From the NCBI RefSeq assembly GCF_900100335.1, contig NZ_FNFE01000002.1, forward strand, positions 248,001 to 312,000: a stretch of 64,000 bases of DNA. Reading direction: 5' to 3'. Position numbers and translations under genes: made by a program. This stretch comes from Natronorubrum texcoconense (GTDB taxonomy: Archaea > Halobacteriota > Halobacteria > Halobacteriales > Natrialbaceae). The notes under the pieces were generated by a model, which searched no databases, was not told the DNA's origin, and saw only the letters and a list, made by a program, of their open reading frames with translations. Shown here one piece after another: positions 23,626-33,395 of this stretch (position 1 is its first letter; each line of letters opens with the position of its first letter).

Positions 23626-25656
23626 ATGGAAGGTGCATTCTCCTACGCGCCGGCGATAGCGGCGTTCCCGCTCGCGGCCTTCGTGGTCGCGCTCACCTTC
23701 GGCAAGTGGATGCCGAGGAAGGGCGCGATCGCGGGCATCGCGGCGACGGCAGGCTCCCTGCTGTTCTCGCTGTGGATGCTTGCGGCGGTCGCGAGCGGCG
23801 AAGTGTATCACGAGACGCTCTACGAGTGGACGGCCGGCGAGGCCGCGGGCGAGGTCGGCGACGGGATCGAATTCACGTTCGGCATCCTGATCGACCCGCT
23901 CTCGGCGCTCATGCTGGTCATCGTCTCGCTCGTCGCGTTCCTCGTGCACATTTTCAGTCTCGGCTACATGAACGCCGAGGGCGAGACCGGTCTCCCGCGG
24001 TACTACGCCGGACTCGGCCTCTTTACGTTCAGCATGCTCGCGTTCGTCTACGCGGACAACCTGCTGATGGCGTTCATGTTCTTCGAACTGGTGGGTCTCT
24101 GTTCGTACCTGCTGATCGGCTTCTGGTTCCGAACGCGATCCGCGCCCTCGGCCGCGAAGAAGGCGTTCCTGGTCACCCGATTCGGTGACTACTTCTTCCT
24201 GATCGGGGTCGTCGCCATCGCCGCAACCTTCGGCACGGTCGCCTTCGCGGGCGACGACTCGTTCGTCGCGGCCGCCGAGACCGCGATCGCCGACGGCGAC
24301 ACGCTGTTCGGCTTCGACGCCCAGACCTGGGTGACGATCACCGGACTGCTCGTGCTGGGCGGCGTGCTGGGCAAGTCCGCCCAGTTCCCGTTCCACACCT
24401 GGCTGCCCGACGCCATGGAAGGCCCGACGACCGTCTCCGCGCTCATTCACGCGGCGACGATGGTCGCGGCCGGCGTCTACCTCGTCGCGCGGATGTTCGG
24501 CTACTACGCGCTCAGCCCGACCGCGCTGGCGATCATCGCCTTCGTGGGCGGTTTCACCGCGCTCTTCGCGGCCACGATGGGCGTCGTCAAAGACGACATC
24601 AAGCAGGTGCTGGCGTACTCGACGATCAGCCAGTACGGTTACATGATGCTCGGACTCGGCGTCGGCGGCTACGTCGCCGGGGTCTTCCACCTCATGAACC
24701 ACGCCTTCTTCAAGGCGCTGCTGTTCCTGGGTGCCGGTGCCGTCATCATCCTCATGCACCACGAACAGGACATGTGGAAGATGGGCGGCCTGAAGGAGAA
24801 AGCCCCGGTTACCTACTACACGTTCCTCGCGGGCGCGCTCGCACTCGCCGGGATCATCCCGTTCTCGGGCTTCTGGTCCAAAGACGAGATCCTCTACGAC
24901 GCGCTCATCGTCGGCCTGAACGAACCGGTGATCATGGCGGCGTACGCGATGGGGCTCGTCGCCGTCTTCTTCACCGGCTTCTACACCTTCCGGATGGTCT
25001 TCCTGACCTTCCACGGCGAGCCGCGTTCGGAGGCCGCCGAGGACCCACACCCGGTCGGCTGGGCCGTCAAGGTCCCGCTGCTCACGCTGGGCGTCCTCGC
25101 GTTAGTCGCCGGCGTCGCGAACCTCGCTCCCGTCGCGAAGATTCTGGGCGTTGACATCGTCTTCCTCGAGCACTGGCTCGACGGCGAGTACGGTGCCGTC
25201 GAGGGGCTGACCTACAGCGCCTACGGCGAGCTGTTGGCCTACGAGACCGGCGTCATCGGCTCCGAACAGCTGACGATCCTGGTCGCGGCCGGACTCTCGC
25301 TCCTGCTCGCGTTCTCCGGAGCCGGACTCGCCTGGAAGCTGTACAACGTTCCGGAACCCGTCGCCCACAAAGAACGGCTGGGCAGCGCCCGCCGGACGAT
25401 CGAGAACAACTACTACCAGGACGAGTACCAGGTCTGGCTCGCACGCGGCTTCACGCTGCCGCTCTCTCGAGCGGCCGACCGCTTCGACCAGACCGTCATC
25501 GACGGCTCGGTCAACGGCATCTCGACCGCCAGCCTCTTCGGCAGTAGCTGGGTGAAACGACTGCAAACCGGTATCGTGACGAACTACGCGGCGCTGATCG
25601 TCGCCGGGTTCATCGCCTTACTGGTCTTCCTCGGCGTCTACGGAGGGTGGTTCTGA
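23626..25656 (+). CDS. nuoL: NADH-quinone oxidoreductase-like subunit L
   Basis: 676 residues, an antiporter-like proton channel subunit of complex I. Core signatures are MFFELVGLCSYLLIGFWF (channel glutamate), GKSAQFPFHTWLPDAMEGPTTVSALIHAATMVAAGVYL, DDIKQVLAYSTISQYGYMMLGLG, and GFWSKDEILYDA. The C-terminal part (ENNYYQDEYQVWLARGFTLPLS onward) corresponds to the lateral helix and last anchoring helix. Its end overlaps the nuoM start. Confidence 0.96.
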   Translation: MEGAFSYAPAIAAFPLAAFVVALTFGKWMPRKGAIAGIAATAGSLLFSLWMLAAVASGEVYHETLYEWTAGEAAGEVGDGIEFTFGILIDPLSALMLVIVSLVAFLVHIFSLGYMNAEGETGLPRYYAGLGLFTFSMLAFVYADNLLMAFMFFELVGLCSYLLIGFWFRTRSAPSAAKKAFLVTRFGDYFFLIGVVAIAATFGTVAFAGDDSFVAAAETAIADGDTLFGFDAQTWVTITGLLVLGGVLGKSAQFPFHTWLPDAMEGPTTVSALIHAATMVAAGVYLVARMFGYYALSPTALAIIAFVGGFTALFAATMGVVKDDIKQVLAYSTISQYGYMMLGLGVGGYVAGVFHLMNHAFFKALLFLGAGAVIILMHHEQDMWKMGGLKEKAPVTYYTFLAGALALAGIIPFSGFWSKDEILYDALIVGLNEPVIMAAYAMGLVAVFFTGFYTFRMVFLTFHGEPRSEAAEDPHPVGWAVKVPLLTLGVLALVAGVANLAPVAKILGVDIVFLEHWLDGEYGAVEGLTYSAYGELLAYETGVIGSEQLTILVAAGLSLLLAFSGAGLAWKLYNVPEPVAHKERLGSARRTIENNYYQDEYQVWLARGFTLPLSRAADRFDQTVIDGSVNGISTASLFGSSWVKRLQTGIVTNYAALIVAGFIALLVFLGVYGGWF

Positions 25657-27179
25657 TGATGATCGAAGCACTAATCGCTGTCGCACTGATCGGCGCGCTC
25701 GTCACGTTTATGGCGCCGAACCGCATCGCGGGCAAGCTGGCGTTCGCCATCAGCCTGGTGCCGGCCGCGCTCAGCATCTGGATGTTCACGGCGTTCGACG
25801 GCAGCGGTAACGCCTTACTCGACGGCACGCTCGCCTTCGAGTCCCACCTCGAGTGGATCCAGCTGGGCGAGTACTCGATCTCGTGGTTCGTCGGCGTCGA
25901 CGGCATCAGCCTGCCGCTCGTCGTGCTGACGACGATCCTGACGTCGCTGGCGATCATGAGTTCGTGGACGCCGATCGACGACCGCGAGTCCCAGTTTTAC
26001 GGGCTCATCCTCTTTATCGAGGCCAACCTGATCGGCGTCTTCACCGCGCTGGATTTCTTCCTCTGGTTCATCTTCTGGGAGGCCGTGCTGATCCCGATGT
26101 ACCTGCTGATCGGTATCTGGGGCGGCCCGCGCCGGAAGTACGCCGCGATCAAGTTCTTCGTCTACACGAACGTGGCGTCGCTCGTGATGTTCGGTGCGTT
26201 CATCGCGCTGATCTTCGGCCTCGGCGACGGCGTGACGAGCTTCGCGCTGCCGGAGATCGCGAACGCGATGCTCAACGGCGGTCCCGAGGGACTGTTCGGC
26301 CTCGAGGGAACCACCCTCGCGTCGGTCGTCTTCATCGCGATGTTCCTCGGCTTTGCGGTGAAAGTCCCGGTCGTCCCGTTCCACACGTGGCTGCCTGACG
26401 CTCACGTGCAGGCGCCGACGCCCGCCTCCGTGCTGTTAGCGGGCGTCCTGCTGAAGATGGGAACGTACGCGCTGCTCCGGTTCAACTTCACGATGTTCCC
26501 CGACCAGGTCGAGGCGTACGCCGTGCCGATCGCCGCCATCGCCGTCATCAGCGTGATCTACGGCGCGATGCTGGCGCTGGCACAGACCGACCTGAAACGG
26601 ATCGTCGCCTACTCCTCGGTGTCCTCGATGGGCTACGTGATCCTCGGACTCGTCGCCTACACCCAGTTCGGAGTCGGCGGCGCGACGTTCCAGATGGTCA
26701 GCCACGGCCTCATCTCGGGGCTGATGTTCATGGCCGTCGGCGTCATCTACAACGCCACCCACACCCGGCTCGTCACCGACATGTCCGGGATGGCCGACCG
26801 AATGCCCGTCGCCGTCGGCATCCTCGTCGCCGGCGCCTTCGGCTACATGGGGCTGCCGCTGATGTCCGGCTTCGCCGCGGAGTACTTCATCTTCTTCGGC
26901 GCGTTCGGGGCCGACTTCCCGTACGCCCCACTGTTCACGTCGCTGGCGATGTTCGGCATCGTCATCGTCGCCGGCTACCTGCTCTTCGCGCTCCAGCGTG
27001 CCGTCTTCGGACCGTACGAACTCGAGACCGACTACGAGGTGAGCCGCGCCCCGCTGCACGACATCGCGCCGATGTTCGTGCTGCTCGGGCTCATCATCGC
27101 CCTGGGCGTAGCTCCCGACCTGATCTTCCAGATGATAACCGACGCAGTCGATCCGATCCTGAGCGGAGGTGACCTGTGA
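25656..27179 (+). CDS. nuoM: NADH-quinone oxidoreductase-like subunit M
   Basis: 507 residues from the ATG at 25656, which overlaps the nuoL stop as TGATG; a GTG 9 bases upstream is possible but less likely. It is an antiporter-like subunit. Signatures: FFLWFIFWEAVLIPMYLLIGIWGG (channel glutamate), KVPVVPFHTWLPDAHVQAPTPASVLLAGVLLKMGTYALLRF, and DLKRIVAYSSVSSMGYVILGL. Normal length. Confidence 0.96.
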   Translation: MMIEALIAVALIGALVTFMAPNRIAGKLAFAISLVPAALSIWMFTAFDGSGNALLDGTLAFESHLEWIQLGEYSISWFVGVDGISLPLVVLTTILTSLAIMSSWTPIDDRESQFYGLILFIEANLIGVFTALDFFLWFIFWEAVLIPMYLLIGIWGGPRRKYAAIKFFVYTNVASLVMFGAFIALIFGLGDGVTSFALPEIANAMLNGGPEGLFGLEGTTLASVVFIAMFLGFAVKVPVVPFHTWLPDAHVQAPTPASVLLAGVLLKMGTYALLRFNFTMFPDQVEAYAVPIAAIAVISVIYGAMLALAQTDLKRIVAYSSVSSMGYVILGLVAYTQFGVGGATFQMVSHGLISGLMFMAVGVIYNATHTRLVTDMSGMADRMPVAVGILVAGAFGYMGLPLMSGFAAEYFIFFGAFGADFPYAPLFTSLAMFGIVIVAGYLLFALQRAVFGPYELETDYEVSRAPLHDIAPMFVLLGLIIALGVAPDLIFQMITDAVDPILSGGDL

Positions 27180-28717
27180 TGGCGGTGTTCCAACTCGCGG
27201 AGTGGACCGCGATGGCGCCGGCGTTGATCCTGGCGGGGACGGCGCTCGCGCTGTTCGTCTTCGACAGCATCTCGCCGCACTCGACCAACCGCTCGCTACT
27301 CGCGGGCACCGCGGCCGGCGGCGCGCTCGCGTCGCTTGCCGTCGCGGTCTGGTTCATCGTCGCCGGCGTCGGCACGCCGACGGTCGACGGCGGACTCGGC
27401 GAGATCACGGTTCTCAGCGATCAGTTCGTCGTCGATCAGATGGCGCTGTACTTCATGATCATCGTGGCCATCGTCACGGCCCTGATCGTGGTGGCCAGCT
27501 ACGACTATCTGGTCGGTCACGCCTACCAGGCCGAGTACTACTCGCTGGTCGTCCTCGCGGCGACCGGCATGTCGATGATGGCCGCCGCTAACAGCCTCGT
27601 AACGATCTTCATCGCCCTCGAGCTAGCGAGTCTTCCCTCGTACGCGCTCGTGGCGATCCTGAAGGACAATCGCGGCAGCGTCGAAGCGGGACTGAAGTAC
27701 TTCCTGATCGGCGCGCTGTCGTCGGCGATCTTCCTCTACGGAATCTCGCTGGTCTACGGCGCCACCGGCCACCTGCAACTGGACAACATCGCCGAGGTTA
27801 TCGCCGCGGGCGATGCCGACCCCTACGGCGGCCTGCTCGGGCTCGGCATCCTCATGCTGATCGGCGGCTTCGCGTTCAAGACGGCCAGCGTCCCCTTCCA
27901 CTTCTGGGCGCCGGACGCCTACGAGGGCGCGCCCGCACCGATTAGCGGGTTCCTCTCGTCGGCTTCGAAGGCCGCCGGCTTCGTCATCCTCTTCCGCGTC
28001 TTCACGGAAGCCTTCCCGCTCGGCGACCAGATGAACGCCCTGATCGGCTTCGACTGGACGGTCGCGTTCATCATCCTCGCGATCGTCACCATGACGGTCG
28101 GGAACTTCGCCGCGGCGACCCAGAACAACGTCAAGCGGATGCTCGCGTACTCCTCGATCGGCCACGCCGGCTACGCGCTGATCGGAGTCGCCGGCCTCTC
28201 CGCCGACGGCGGCGAACTCGTCATGGGTGCGGCGATGATGCACCTGCTCGTCTACGGCTTCATGAACACGGGGGCGTTCCTGTTCGTCGCCCTGGCCGAA
28301 CACTGGGGCGTCGGTCGCACCTTCGAGGACTACAACGGGCTCTCGAGGCAGGCGCCGATCGCCTGCGCCGCGATGGCCGTCTTCATGTTCAGTCTCGCTG
28401 GGATCCCGCCCTTCGGCGGCTTCTTCAGTAAGTTCTTCCTGTTCATGGGGGCGCTCGAGGCCTCGGCCGCCAACACGGCGATGCTCGCGGTGGCCGCCGC
28501 GCTCGTCGTCAACAGCGCGCTCTCGCTGTACTACTACTCGCGGCTGGTCAAGGCGCTCTGGATCGAAGAGCCCGCGACTACCCGCGACCGACTCGCCCGG
28601 CCGACCGGGCTCTACGCGGCGATCGTCGTCGCCGCCGTGATGACGGTCCTCATCCTCCCCGGCTTCGGGCCGGTCGTCGACGCGGCGCTCGACGCCGCGG
28701 TGGCCGCCCTCGGCTGA
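27179..28717 (+). CDS. nuoN: NADH-quinone oxidoreductase-like subunit N
   Basis: 512 residues from the ATG at 27179 (overlapping the nuoM stop); a GTG one codon earlier is equally placed. It is the third antiporter-like subunit. Signatures: IFIALELASLPSYALVAI (channel glutamate), FAFKTASVPFHFWAPDAYEGAPAPISGFLSSASKAAGF, and NVKRMLAYSSIGHAGYALIGVAG. It is the last gene of the cluster; 127 bases follow before the next start. The complete set A, B, CD, H, I, J1, J2, K, L, M, N lacks the NADH-oxidising module E-F-G. Confidence 0.96.
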   Translation: MAVFQLAEWTAMAPALILAGTALALFVFDSISPHSTNRSLLAGTAAGGALASLAVAVWFIVAGVGTPTVDGGLGEITVLSDQFVVDQMALYFMIIVAIVTALIVVASYDYLVGHAYQAEYYSLVVLAATGMSMMAAANSLVTIFIALELASLPSYALVAILKDNRGSVEAGLKYFLIGALSSAIFLYGISLVYGATGHLQLDNIAEVIAAGDADPYGGLLGLGILMLIGGFAFKTASVPFHFWAPDAYEGAPAPISGFLSSASKAAGFVILFRVFTEAFPLGDQMNALIGFDWTVAFIILAIVTMTVGNFAAATQNNVKRMLAYSSIGHAGYALIGVAGLSADGGELVMGAAMMHLLVYGFMNTGAFLFVALAEHWGVGRTFEDYNGLSRQAPIACAAMAVFMFSLAGIPPFGGFFSKFFLFMGALEASAANTAMLAVAAALVVNSALSLYYYSRLVKALWIEEPATTRDRLARPTGLYAAIVVAAVMTVLILPGFGPVVDAALDAAVAALG

Positions 28718-28844
28718 GGCGGCCTGCCGTACCGATCTGATAGCGCGACAACGGACGATTCGCGGTTGCGTCGAAACTGACTTCTTGCAGTCGCCGAGCG
28801 CCGACCCGGTAGCTTTTCCCGCACGGGGTTGCAAACCGGCACGT

Positions 28845-30392
28845 ATGGTTTTCCGGCTCGTGCTCGGGTGCGGAACGGTGGGCCGCCAGGTGGTCGAACA
28901 GATACCCGAGCGCACCGGTGACGCCCGCGACCGACTGCTCGTCGTCACCGAGGACGAGAGCGTCGTCGAGACGCTTCGCGACGAGAGCATTCCGGCCTGG
29001 TGTGCCGACCCGACCGATCCGGCGGTGATCGCGAACATCGAACAGCCCGACGTGATATTCGTCGCCAGCGACCGCACTGACGTTAATCGGGCCGCCCTCG
29101 AGCGAGCGCGCGAGCGGTTTCCGACGGCGTCGATCGTGGCCTATCTGGGCGGGAACGTGGCGTCGTCGGATCGAACGCAGTTCGAGAGGTTCGCGGACCA
29201 CGTCGTCGACGCAAAACGTGCAATGGTCGATCACATTATCGACGGCGTCGCGCGACCCTCTGCCGGTGCGGCGATCGGCCTCCGAAAACAGCTCTCGACG
29301 ATCGACGGCCGGCTGGCCGTCGTCATGCACGACAACCCGGATCCGGACGCGATCGCGAGCGCCGTCGCGCTGGTCGATATCGCCGCGGAGGTCGGCGTCG
29401 ACGCCGACGCCTGTTACTTCGGAGACATCTCCCACCAGGAGAATCGCGCGATGGTCAACTTGCTCGAGCTCGACCTTCGGAACCTTTCGCACGAGGACTC
29501 GCTCGAGGAGTACGACGCGTTCGCACTGGTCGACCACTCTCGGCCCGGAGTCAACGACCAACTCCCCGAGGACCTCCACGTCGACATCGTCATCGACCAC
29601 CACCCGCCCCGCGGTCCCGTCCCCGGCGAGTTCGTCGACCTGCGCGAACACGCCGGCGCGACCAGCACCGTCATGACCGACTACCTCGATCGGTTCGGTC
29701 TCGAGCCCCGACGGGCGACCGCCACGGCATTGCTCTACGGCATCCGAATCGACACGAACGACTTTACGCGGGAGGTCTCGCCGGCCGATTTCGAGGCGGC
29801 GTCGATCCTGTGGCCCCACGTCGAGACGTCCGTCCTGCGCCAGATCGAGCAGCCGACGGTCGAAGGGGAGACCCTGGATACGATCGCTCGAGCGATCAAG
29901 AACCGGATCCAGCGCGACTCTGTCGCTGTCGCCAGTGTCGGCCAACTCGCCAACCGCGACGCCTTGCCACAGGCGGCGGACCAATTACTGTCGATCGAAG
30001 GCGTCGAGACGACGCTCGTCTTCGGATTCAGAGACGAGATGGTGTTTCTCTCCGCTCGATCGCGGGCGAGCGACGTCGACCTCGGCGAGACGCTCCGGGA
30101 CGCGTTCGATCGGATCGGGAGCGCCGGCGGCCACGCCGACATGGCCGGTGCCCAACTCGAGATCGGCATTCTGGGGAGCGCCGACGACGAAGACGAGGTC
30201 GAGTCGATCGTCAGCGTCGTCGAGGAGGTGATCACGAATCGGTTTTTCGAAGCGATCGAAAGCCGACCGGGAGTCTCCGTCGGGGCCTACACCCAGACCA
30301 GCGAGTGGCTGTTTTCGGTCGACGAGGACGGAGTGAGCGAGCCGACACAGTCCGAGGACGAGGGTGAACTGGAAGGCGGGGAATCGGCGTAA
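28845..30392 (+). CDS. DHH family phosphoesterase fused to a TrkA_N-like domain
   Basis: 515 residues from the ATG at 28845. Residues 1-115 are a Rossmann-type nucleotide-binding domain (VLGCGTVGRQVVEQI, then IFVASDRTDVNRAAL), as in TrkA_N. Residues 150-330 carry the DHH motifs: VVMHDNPDPDAIASA, YFGDISHQENRAM, DHS, and VIDHHPP with the DHH-type histidines that bind Mn. The C-terminal DHHA1 motif is GSAGGHADMAGAQ. Relatives hydrolyse small phosphodiesters such as cyclic dinucleotides or nanoRNA. The TrkA_N fusion suggests a ligand- or redox-sensing input. Substrate unknown. Confidence 0.88.
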   Translation: MVFRLVLGCGTVGRQVVEQIPERTGDARDRLLVVTEDESVVETLRDESIPAWCADPTDPAVIANIEQPDVIFVASDRTDVNRAALERARERFPTASIVAYLGGNVASSDRTQFERFADHVVDAKRAMVDHIIDGVARPSAGAAIGLRKQLSTIDGRLAVVMHDNPDPDAIASAVALVDIAAEVGVDADACYFGDISHQENRAMVNLLELDLRNLSHEDSLEEYDAFALVDHSRPGVNDQLPEDLHVDIVIDHHPPRGPVPGEFVDLREHAGATSTVMTDYLDRFGLEPRRATATALLYGIRIDTNDFTREVSPADFEAASILWPHVETSVLRQIEQPTVEGETLDTIARAIKNRIQRDSVAVASVGQLANRDALPQAADQLLSIEGVETTLVFGFRDEMVFLSARSRASDVDLGETLRDAFDRIGSAGGHADMAGAQLEIGILGSADDEDEVESIVSVVEEVITNRFFEAIESRPGVSVGAYTQTSEWLFSVDEDGVSEPTQSEDEGELEGGESA

Positions 30393-30511
30393 CGCGACTG
30401 GCGAGAGGGAGACGACCGGCGAAAGTCGGAGCGATCCAGGACCGAGCGGTCAGTGTCGGCAGTCACCGACGGGAGGACACGCTTTTGCGCGCGGAGTCCC
30501 TCGAATGACGT

Positions 30512-31318
30512 ATGGAGGTCGCGTCGGACAGAAGCAAACCCCAGGTCCACGAGTACATGACGCGCGACGTGGTAACGGTCGCCCCCGACGAGACCGTCGG
30601 CGACGTCGCGGCACGGATCGCCGAGAGCGACGAGCACAGCGGCTTTCCAGTCTGCGAACGGCGACGGGTGGAAGGGTTCGTCAGCGCCCGCGACCTGTTG
30701 CTGGCCGACGACGGCGAGCCGATTTTCAAGGTGATGACGACGGACCTGCTGGTCGCCCACCCCGACATGAAAGTGACCGACGCCGCGCGCGTCATCCTCC
30801 GGTCGGGGATCCAGAAGCTTCCCGTCGTCGACGACGCCGGGAACCTCGTGGGGATCATCTCGAACGCCGACGTCATCCGCAGTCAGATCGAGCGCGCCAC
30901 GCCCGAGAAGGTGGGGAAACTGATGCGAACGCTCGAGCAGATCCACGACACCGAACTCGAGCAGGAACGACGAACGGTCTCGCTCGCGGCGCTCACGCCG
31001 ACGCAGGGCCGGGTCTACGCCGACGAACTCGAGGGACGACGGTACGAACTCGAACACGGGCTGGCCGAGCCGCTGGTGGTCATCGACAACGGCGGCACGC
31101 TGTTGCTCGCCGACGGCCACCACCGCGTCATGGCGTCGGATCGACTGGGTATCGACGAGATGGACGCCTACGTCATCGTCGTCGATCAGGCGATCGAACT
31201 CGGGATGGCAGCCACCGCGGAGAAAGAGGAACTCGAGCGGATCGACGACATCGAGGTCGTCGACTACGCCCGCCACCCGCTCGTCGAGACGACGAAACGG
31301 TTGCAGTCTGGAAAGTAG
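30512..31318 (+). CDS. CBS-pair protein fused to a ParB-like domain
   Basis: 268 residues. Two CBS motifs span about 10-135: VHEYMTRDVVTVAPDETVGD and VMTTDLLVAHPDMKVTDAARV, each followed by the GFVSARDL or GIISNADVI strand. They usually bind adenosine nucleotides. The second half (VSLAALTPTQGRVYADELE, then LVVIDNGGTLLLADGHHRVMASDRLG) has the ParB/Srx-type ADGHHRVMA signature, which in ParB relatives binds or hydrolyses nucleotides. The fusion suggests a nucleotide-sensing switch. It stands alone, with no partition partner beside it. Confidence 0.82.
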   Translation: MEVASDRSKPQVHEYMTRDVVTVAPDETVGDVAARIAESDEHSGFPVCERRRVEGFVSARDLLLADDGEPIFKVMTTDLLVAHPDMKVTDAARVILRSGIQKLPVVDDAGNLVGIISNADVIRSQIERATPEKVGKLMRTLEQIHDTELEQERRTVSLAALTPTQGRVYADELEGRRYELEHGLAEPLVVIDNGGTLLLADGHHRVMASDRLGIDEMDAYVIVVDQAIELGMAATAEKEELERIDDIEVVDYARHPLVETTKRLQSGK

Positions 31319-31443
31319 CCGACTCCTGTTCTTCGGCCGGAGATTGTCGCCGAATGTAACTTATACGACGGGTCCCCGGACACGACTGTCGGGCGTGCTG
31401 TCTACTGGTGAAGGTTATCCGTCCCCGGACAGTAGCCCGGTCG

Positions 31444-32211
31444 ATGGCAGGTACCCCCTCCGGACTGACGGCTGCCGACCGCGTTCTCGTCGCCGGTGCG
31501 AGCGGAGAGACTGGCCACGAACTCCTCTCAGTGCTCCGGCCGACCGATCTCACCGTCCGCGCGACGACGCAGTCGTACGCGAACGTCGATACGCTCGAGC
31601 GACTCGGCGCGGACGAGGTGATCGTCGCCGACTTCTTCCAGTCGGCCGACGCCGTCGCCGCTGTCGAAGAGTGCGACGTCGTTTACTGCGCGCTCGGCAC
31701 GCCGGCGGGCGTGCGCCACACGCTCGGCGGAAAGCTGGTCGACCGGACCGGCGTTATCAACCTCATTACGGCCGCGATGGGGGCTGACGTCGACTACTTC
31801 GTCCACGAGAGCGCGATCGGCGTGGGCAGTTCGAAGACGGGAATGGCGCTCCCCGCGAGACTTCTGCTTCGGGGCTCGCTCCGTGCCAAGCGAGACGCCG
31901 AGGCGGCGCTGCGTCGGTCGGGGCTGGGACACACGATTATTCGCCCCGGCAAACTCACCAACGCGCCGCCCACTGACGACCCCGTCGTCGGCGAGGGTGG
32001 CGACTCGGTGTCGGGATCGATCCCGCGGGCCGACGTCGCCCGCCTGATGGCCGCGGCACCGTTTACGCCCGACGCACGGAATCGCACGCTCGAGGTCGTC
32101 TGTCGCCGCGGCCTGAACGAACCGCCCCGGAACCTCGTCGACATCGACTGGGCGTTCGACCAACTCGAGGAGGAACGGGAGCGAACGGAACGGGATCGCC
32201 CACAACGCTGA
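31444..32211 (+). CDS. NAD(P)-binding atypical short-chain dehydrogenase-like protein
   Basis: 255 residues from the ATG at 31444. The N-terminal Rossmann motif is VLVAGASGETGHELLSVL, with DVVYCALGTPAG and the YFVHESAIGVGSS region, as in NAD(P)H-binding atypical SDRs (NmrA or SDR_a5-like). LGHTIIRPGKLTN is the usual downstream strand of this group. The classical YxxxK catalytic pair is not obvious, so it may be a redox sensor rather than an enzyme. No operon partner. Confidence 0.78.
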   Translation: MAGTPSGLTAADRVLVAGASGETGHELLSVLRPTDLTVRATTQSYANVDTLERLGADEVIVADFFQSADAVAAVEECDVVYCALGTPAGVRHTLGGKLVDRTGVINLITAAMGADVDYFVHESAIGVGSSKTGMALPARLLLRGSLRAKRDAEAALRRSGLGHTIIRPGKLTNAPPTDDPVVGEGGDSVSGSIPRADVARLMAAAPFTPDARNRTLEVVCRRGLNEPPRNLVDIDWAFDQLEEERERTERDRPQR

Positions 32212-32349
32212 CGGGCACAAAAGGCCATTTTCGCGTCGCCGACGGCTATCGTCCCCTCGTCGAGCCGAACGGTGTACACCTCGAGCACGAACGAGATTTC
32301 GATATCGATCGATTCCTCGCTGGACCGTGGCTCACAGTTCTTCGGCCGT

Positions 32350-33279
32350 TTACAGCACCAGCGTGGTGAGCAGGCCGACGATCCCCGCGAGCGTAAACCC
32401 AACGCCCGGGACGGCGATCAGCCCGCCGAAGATGAGATACAGCGACCCGGACCGACGGTTATCCGAGAGCACCGTCTGCTGTCCGCCGGCCGAGATTTCG
32501 AACCAGTCGCCGCCGGTAACGGTCACCGAACGGTCTGACGCCCGCTCGGTACGACTCGAGTCGACGACGGTCCCGCCGAAGACGTGGACGTCGTCCCCCG
32601 CCTCGAGGCGCAGTTCGCGGTACTGGCGGCGAGCGGAACCGCGCTCGTCGGTCTCGTCGTCGACACCGGACAAGCCGACGGCGCGCAGACGATCTAGCGC
32701 GTCGCGCTCGAGCCCCGAACCGTCTGTCCACGCGGTCTCGGTCGCCCAGTCCTCCAGCGAGAGGACGGCGTTCGTGGGGTCGACCGCGATACGATCGGTG
32801 CCGTCTTCGACCGCGAAGGGAACGCTGGCCGACGCACCGCCGTCGAACGACCAGCGATCGTCATCGGTGTCGGTGCCGGCGGTTTCGGCCGTTTCGACCG
32901 CCCCGGCGTCGACGTCGGGAGTCGTGCCAGCCCCGGTGTTCGTGTCGGTAGCCGCGCCAGTCCCGCCGCCCACCGCGTCGCTATCGCTCCGGCCAGTCTC
33001 GTCCGCCCGAGACCGAGCCTGTACCGTGTACGCCAGACACGGCGTGCCGGTGACGGGGGCCTCGAGGGTCCCGTCGTCGTCCTCGCGTACGGTCCCTTCG
33101 AACGCGACGAGTCCGGGTTCCCCGGCAACATCGCACAGCGCCGTCGGACCGGTCTCGCGGAGCGCTCGAGCGGTCCGGATCCGGCCCGCACCGATCGAAG
33201 CGATGTAGAGTCCGACGCCGAGGATCGCGAGTCCGACCAGCGCGACGGCCCCGACGACGAACACGTCCGTCGACAACAT
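32350..33279 (-). CDS. GIDE-like membrane protein
   Basis: 309 residues from the ATG at 33279. The N-terminal helix is VFVVGAVALVGLAILGVGLYIASIG, and a C-terminal hydrophobic region (SGSLYLIFGGLIAVPGVGFTLAGIVGLLTTLVL) suggests two more segments. Between them: LVAFEGTVREDDDGTLEAPVTG, TPCLAYTVQA, SVPFAVEDGTDRIAVDP, then YRELRLEAGDDVHVFG. This is the layout of haloarchaeal proteins related to the GIDE domain of mitochondrial MUL1. A T/G/D-rich insert of about 50 residues interrupts the domain. No RING motif is seen. Function unknown. Confidence 0.62.
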   Translation of the reverse strand: MLSTDVFVVGAVALVGLAILGVGLYIASIGAGRIRTARALRETGPTALCDVAGEPGLVAFEGTVREDDDGTLEAPVTGTPCLAYTVQARSRADETGRSDSDAVGGGTGAATDTNTGAGTTPDVDAGAVETAETAGTDTDDDRWSFDGGASASVPFAVEDGTDRIAVDPTNAVLSLEDWATETAWTDGSGLERDALDRLRAVGLSGVDDETDERGSARRQYRELRLEAGDDVHVFGGTVVDSSRTERASDRSVTVTGGDWFEISAGGQQTVLSDNRRSGSLYLIFGGLIAVPGVGFTLAGIVGLLTTLVL

Positions 33280-33395
33280 ACCGGTCGATTGCGGTCCGGG
33301 AAGGATAACTCCCGCGACACCGACCGGAGACGCCGCGGTTGCCACGCTCGCATCGCTCGGCGAACGGTTCGGGAACGGGCGCCGTCTCGCGGCGC

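Noticed and set aside
23596-25050. 484-residue minus-strand frame antisense to nuoL
   Set aside because: High-GC genes leave long open antisense frames. The product is rich in E, R, H and D with no domain, while the plus-strand product is unmistakably NuoL.
31794-32402. 202-residue minus-strand frame between the oxidoreductase and GIDE-like genes
   Set aside because: Mostly antisense to the oxidoreductase gene, Ser/Arg-rich and without motif.
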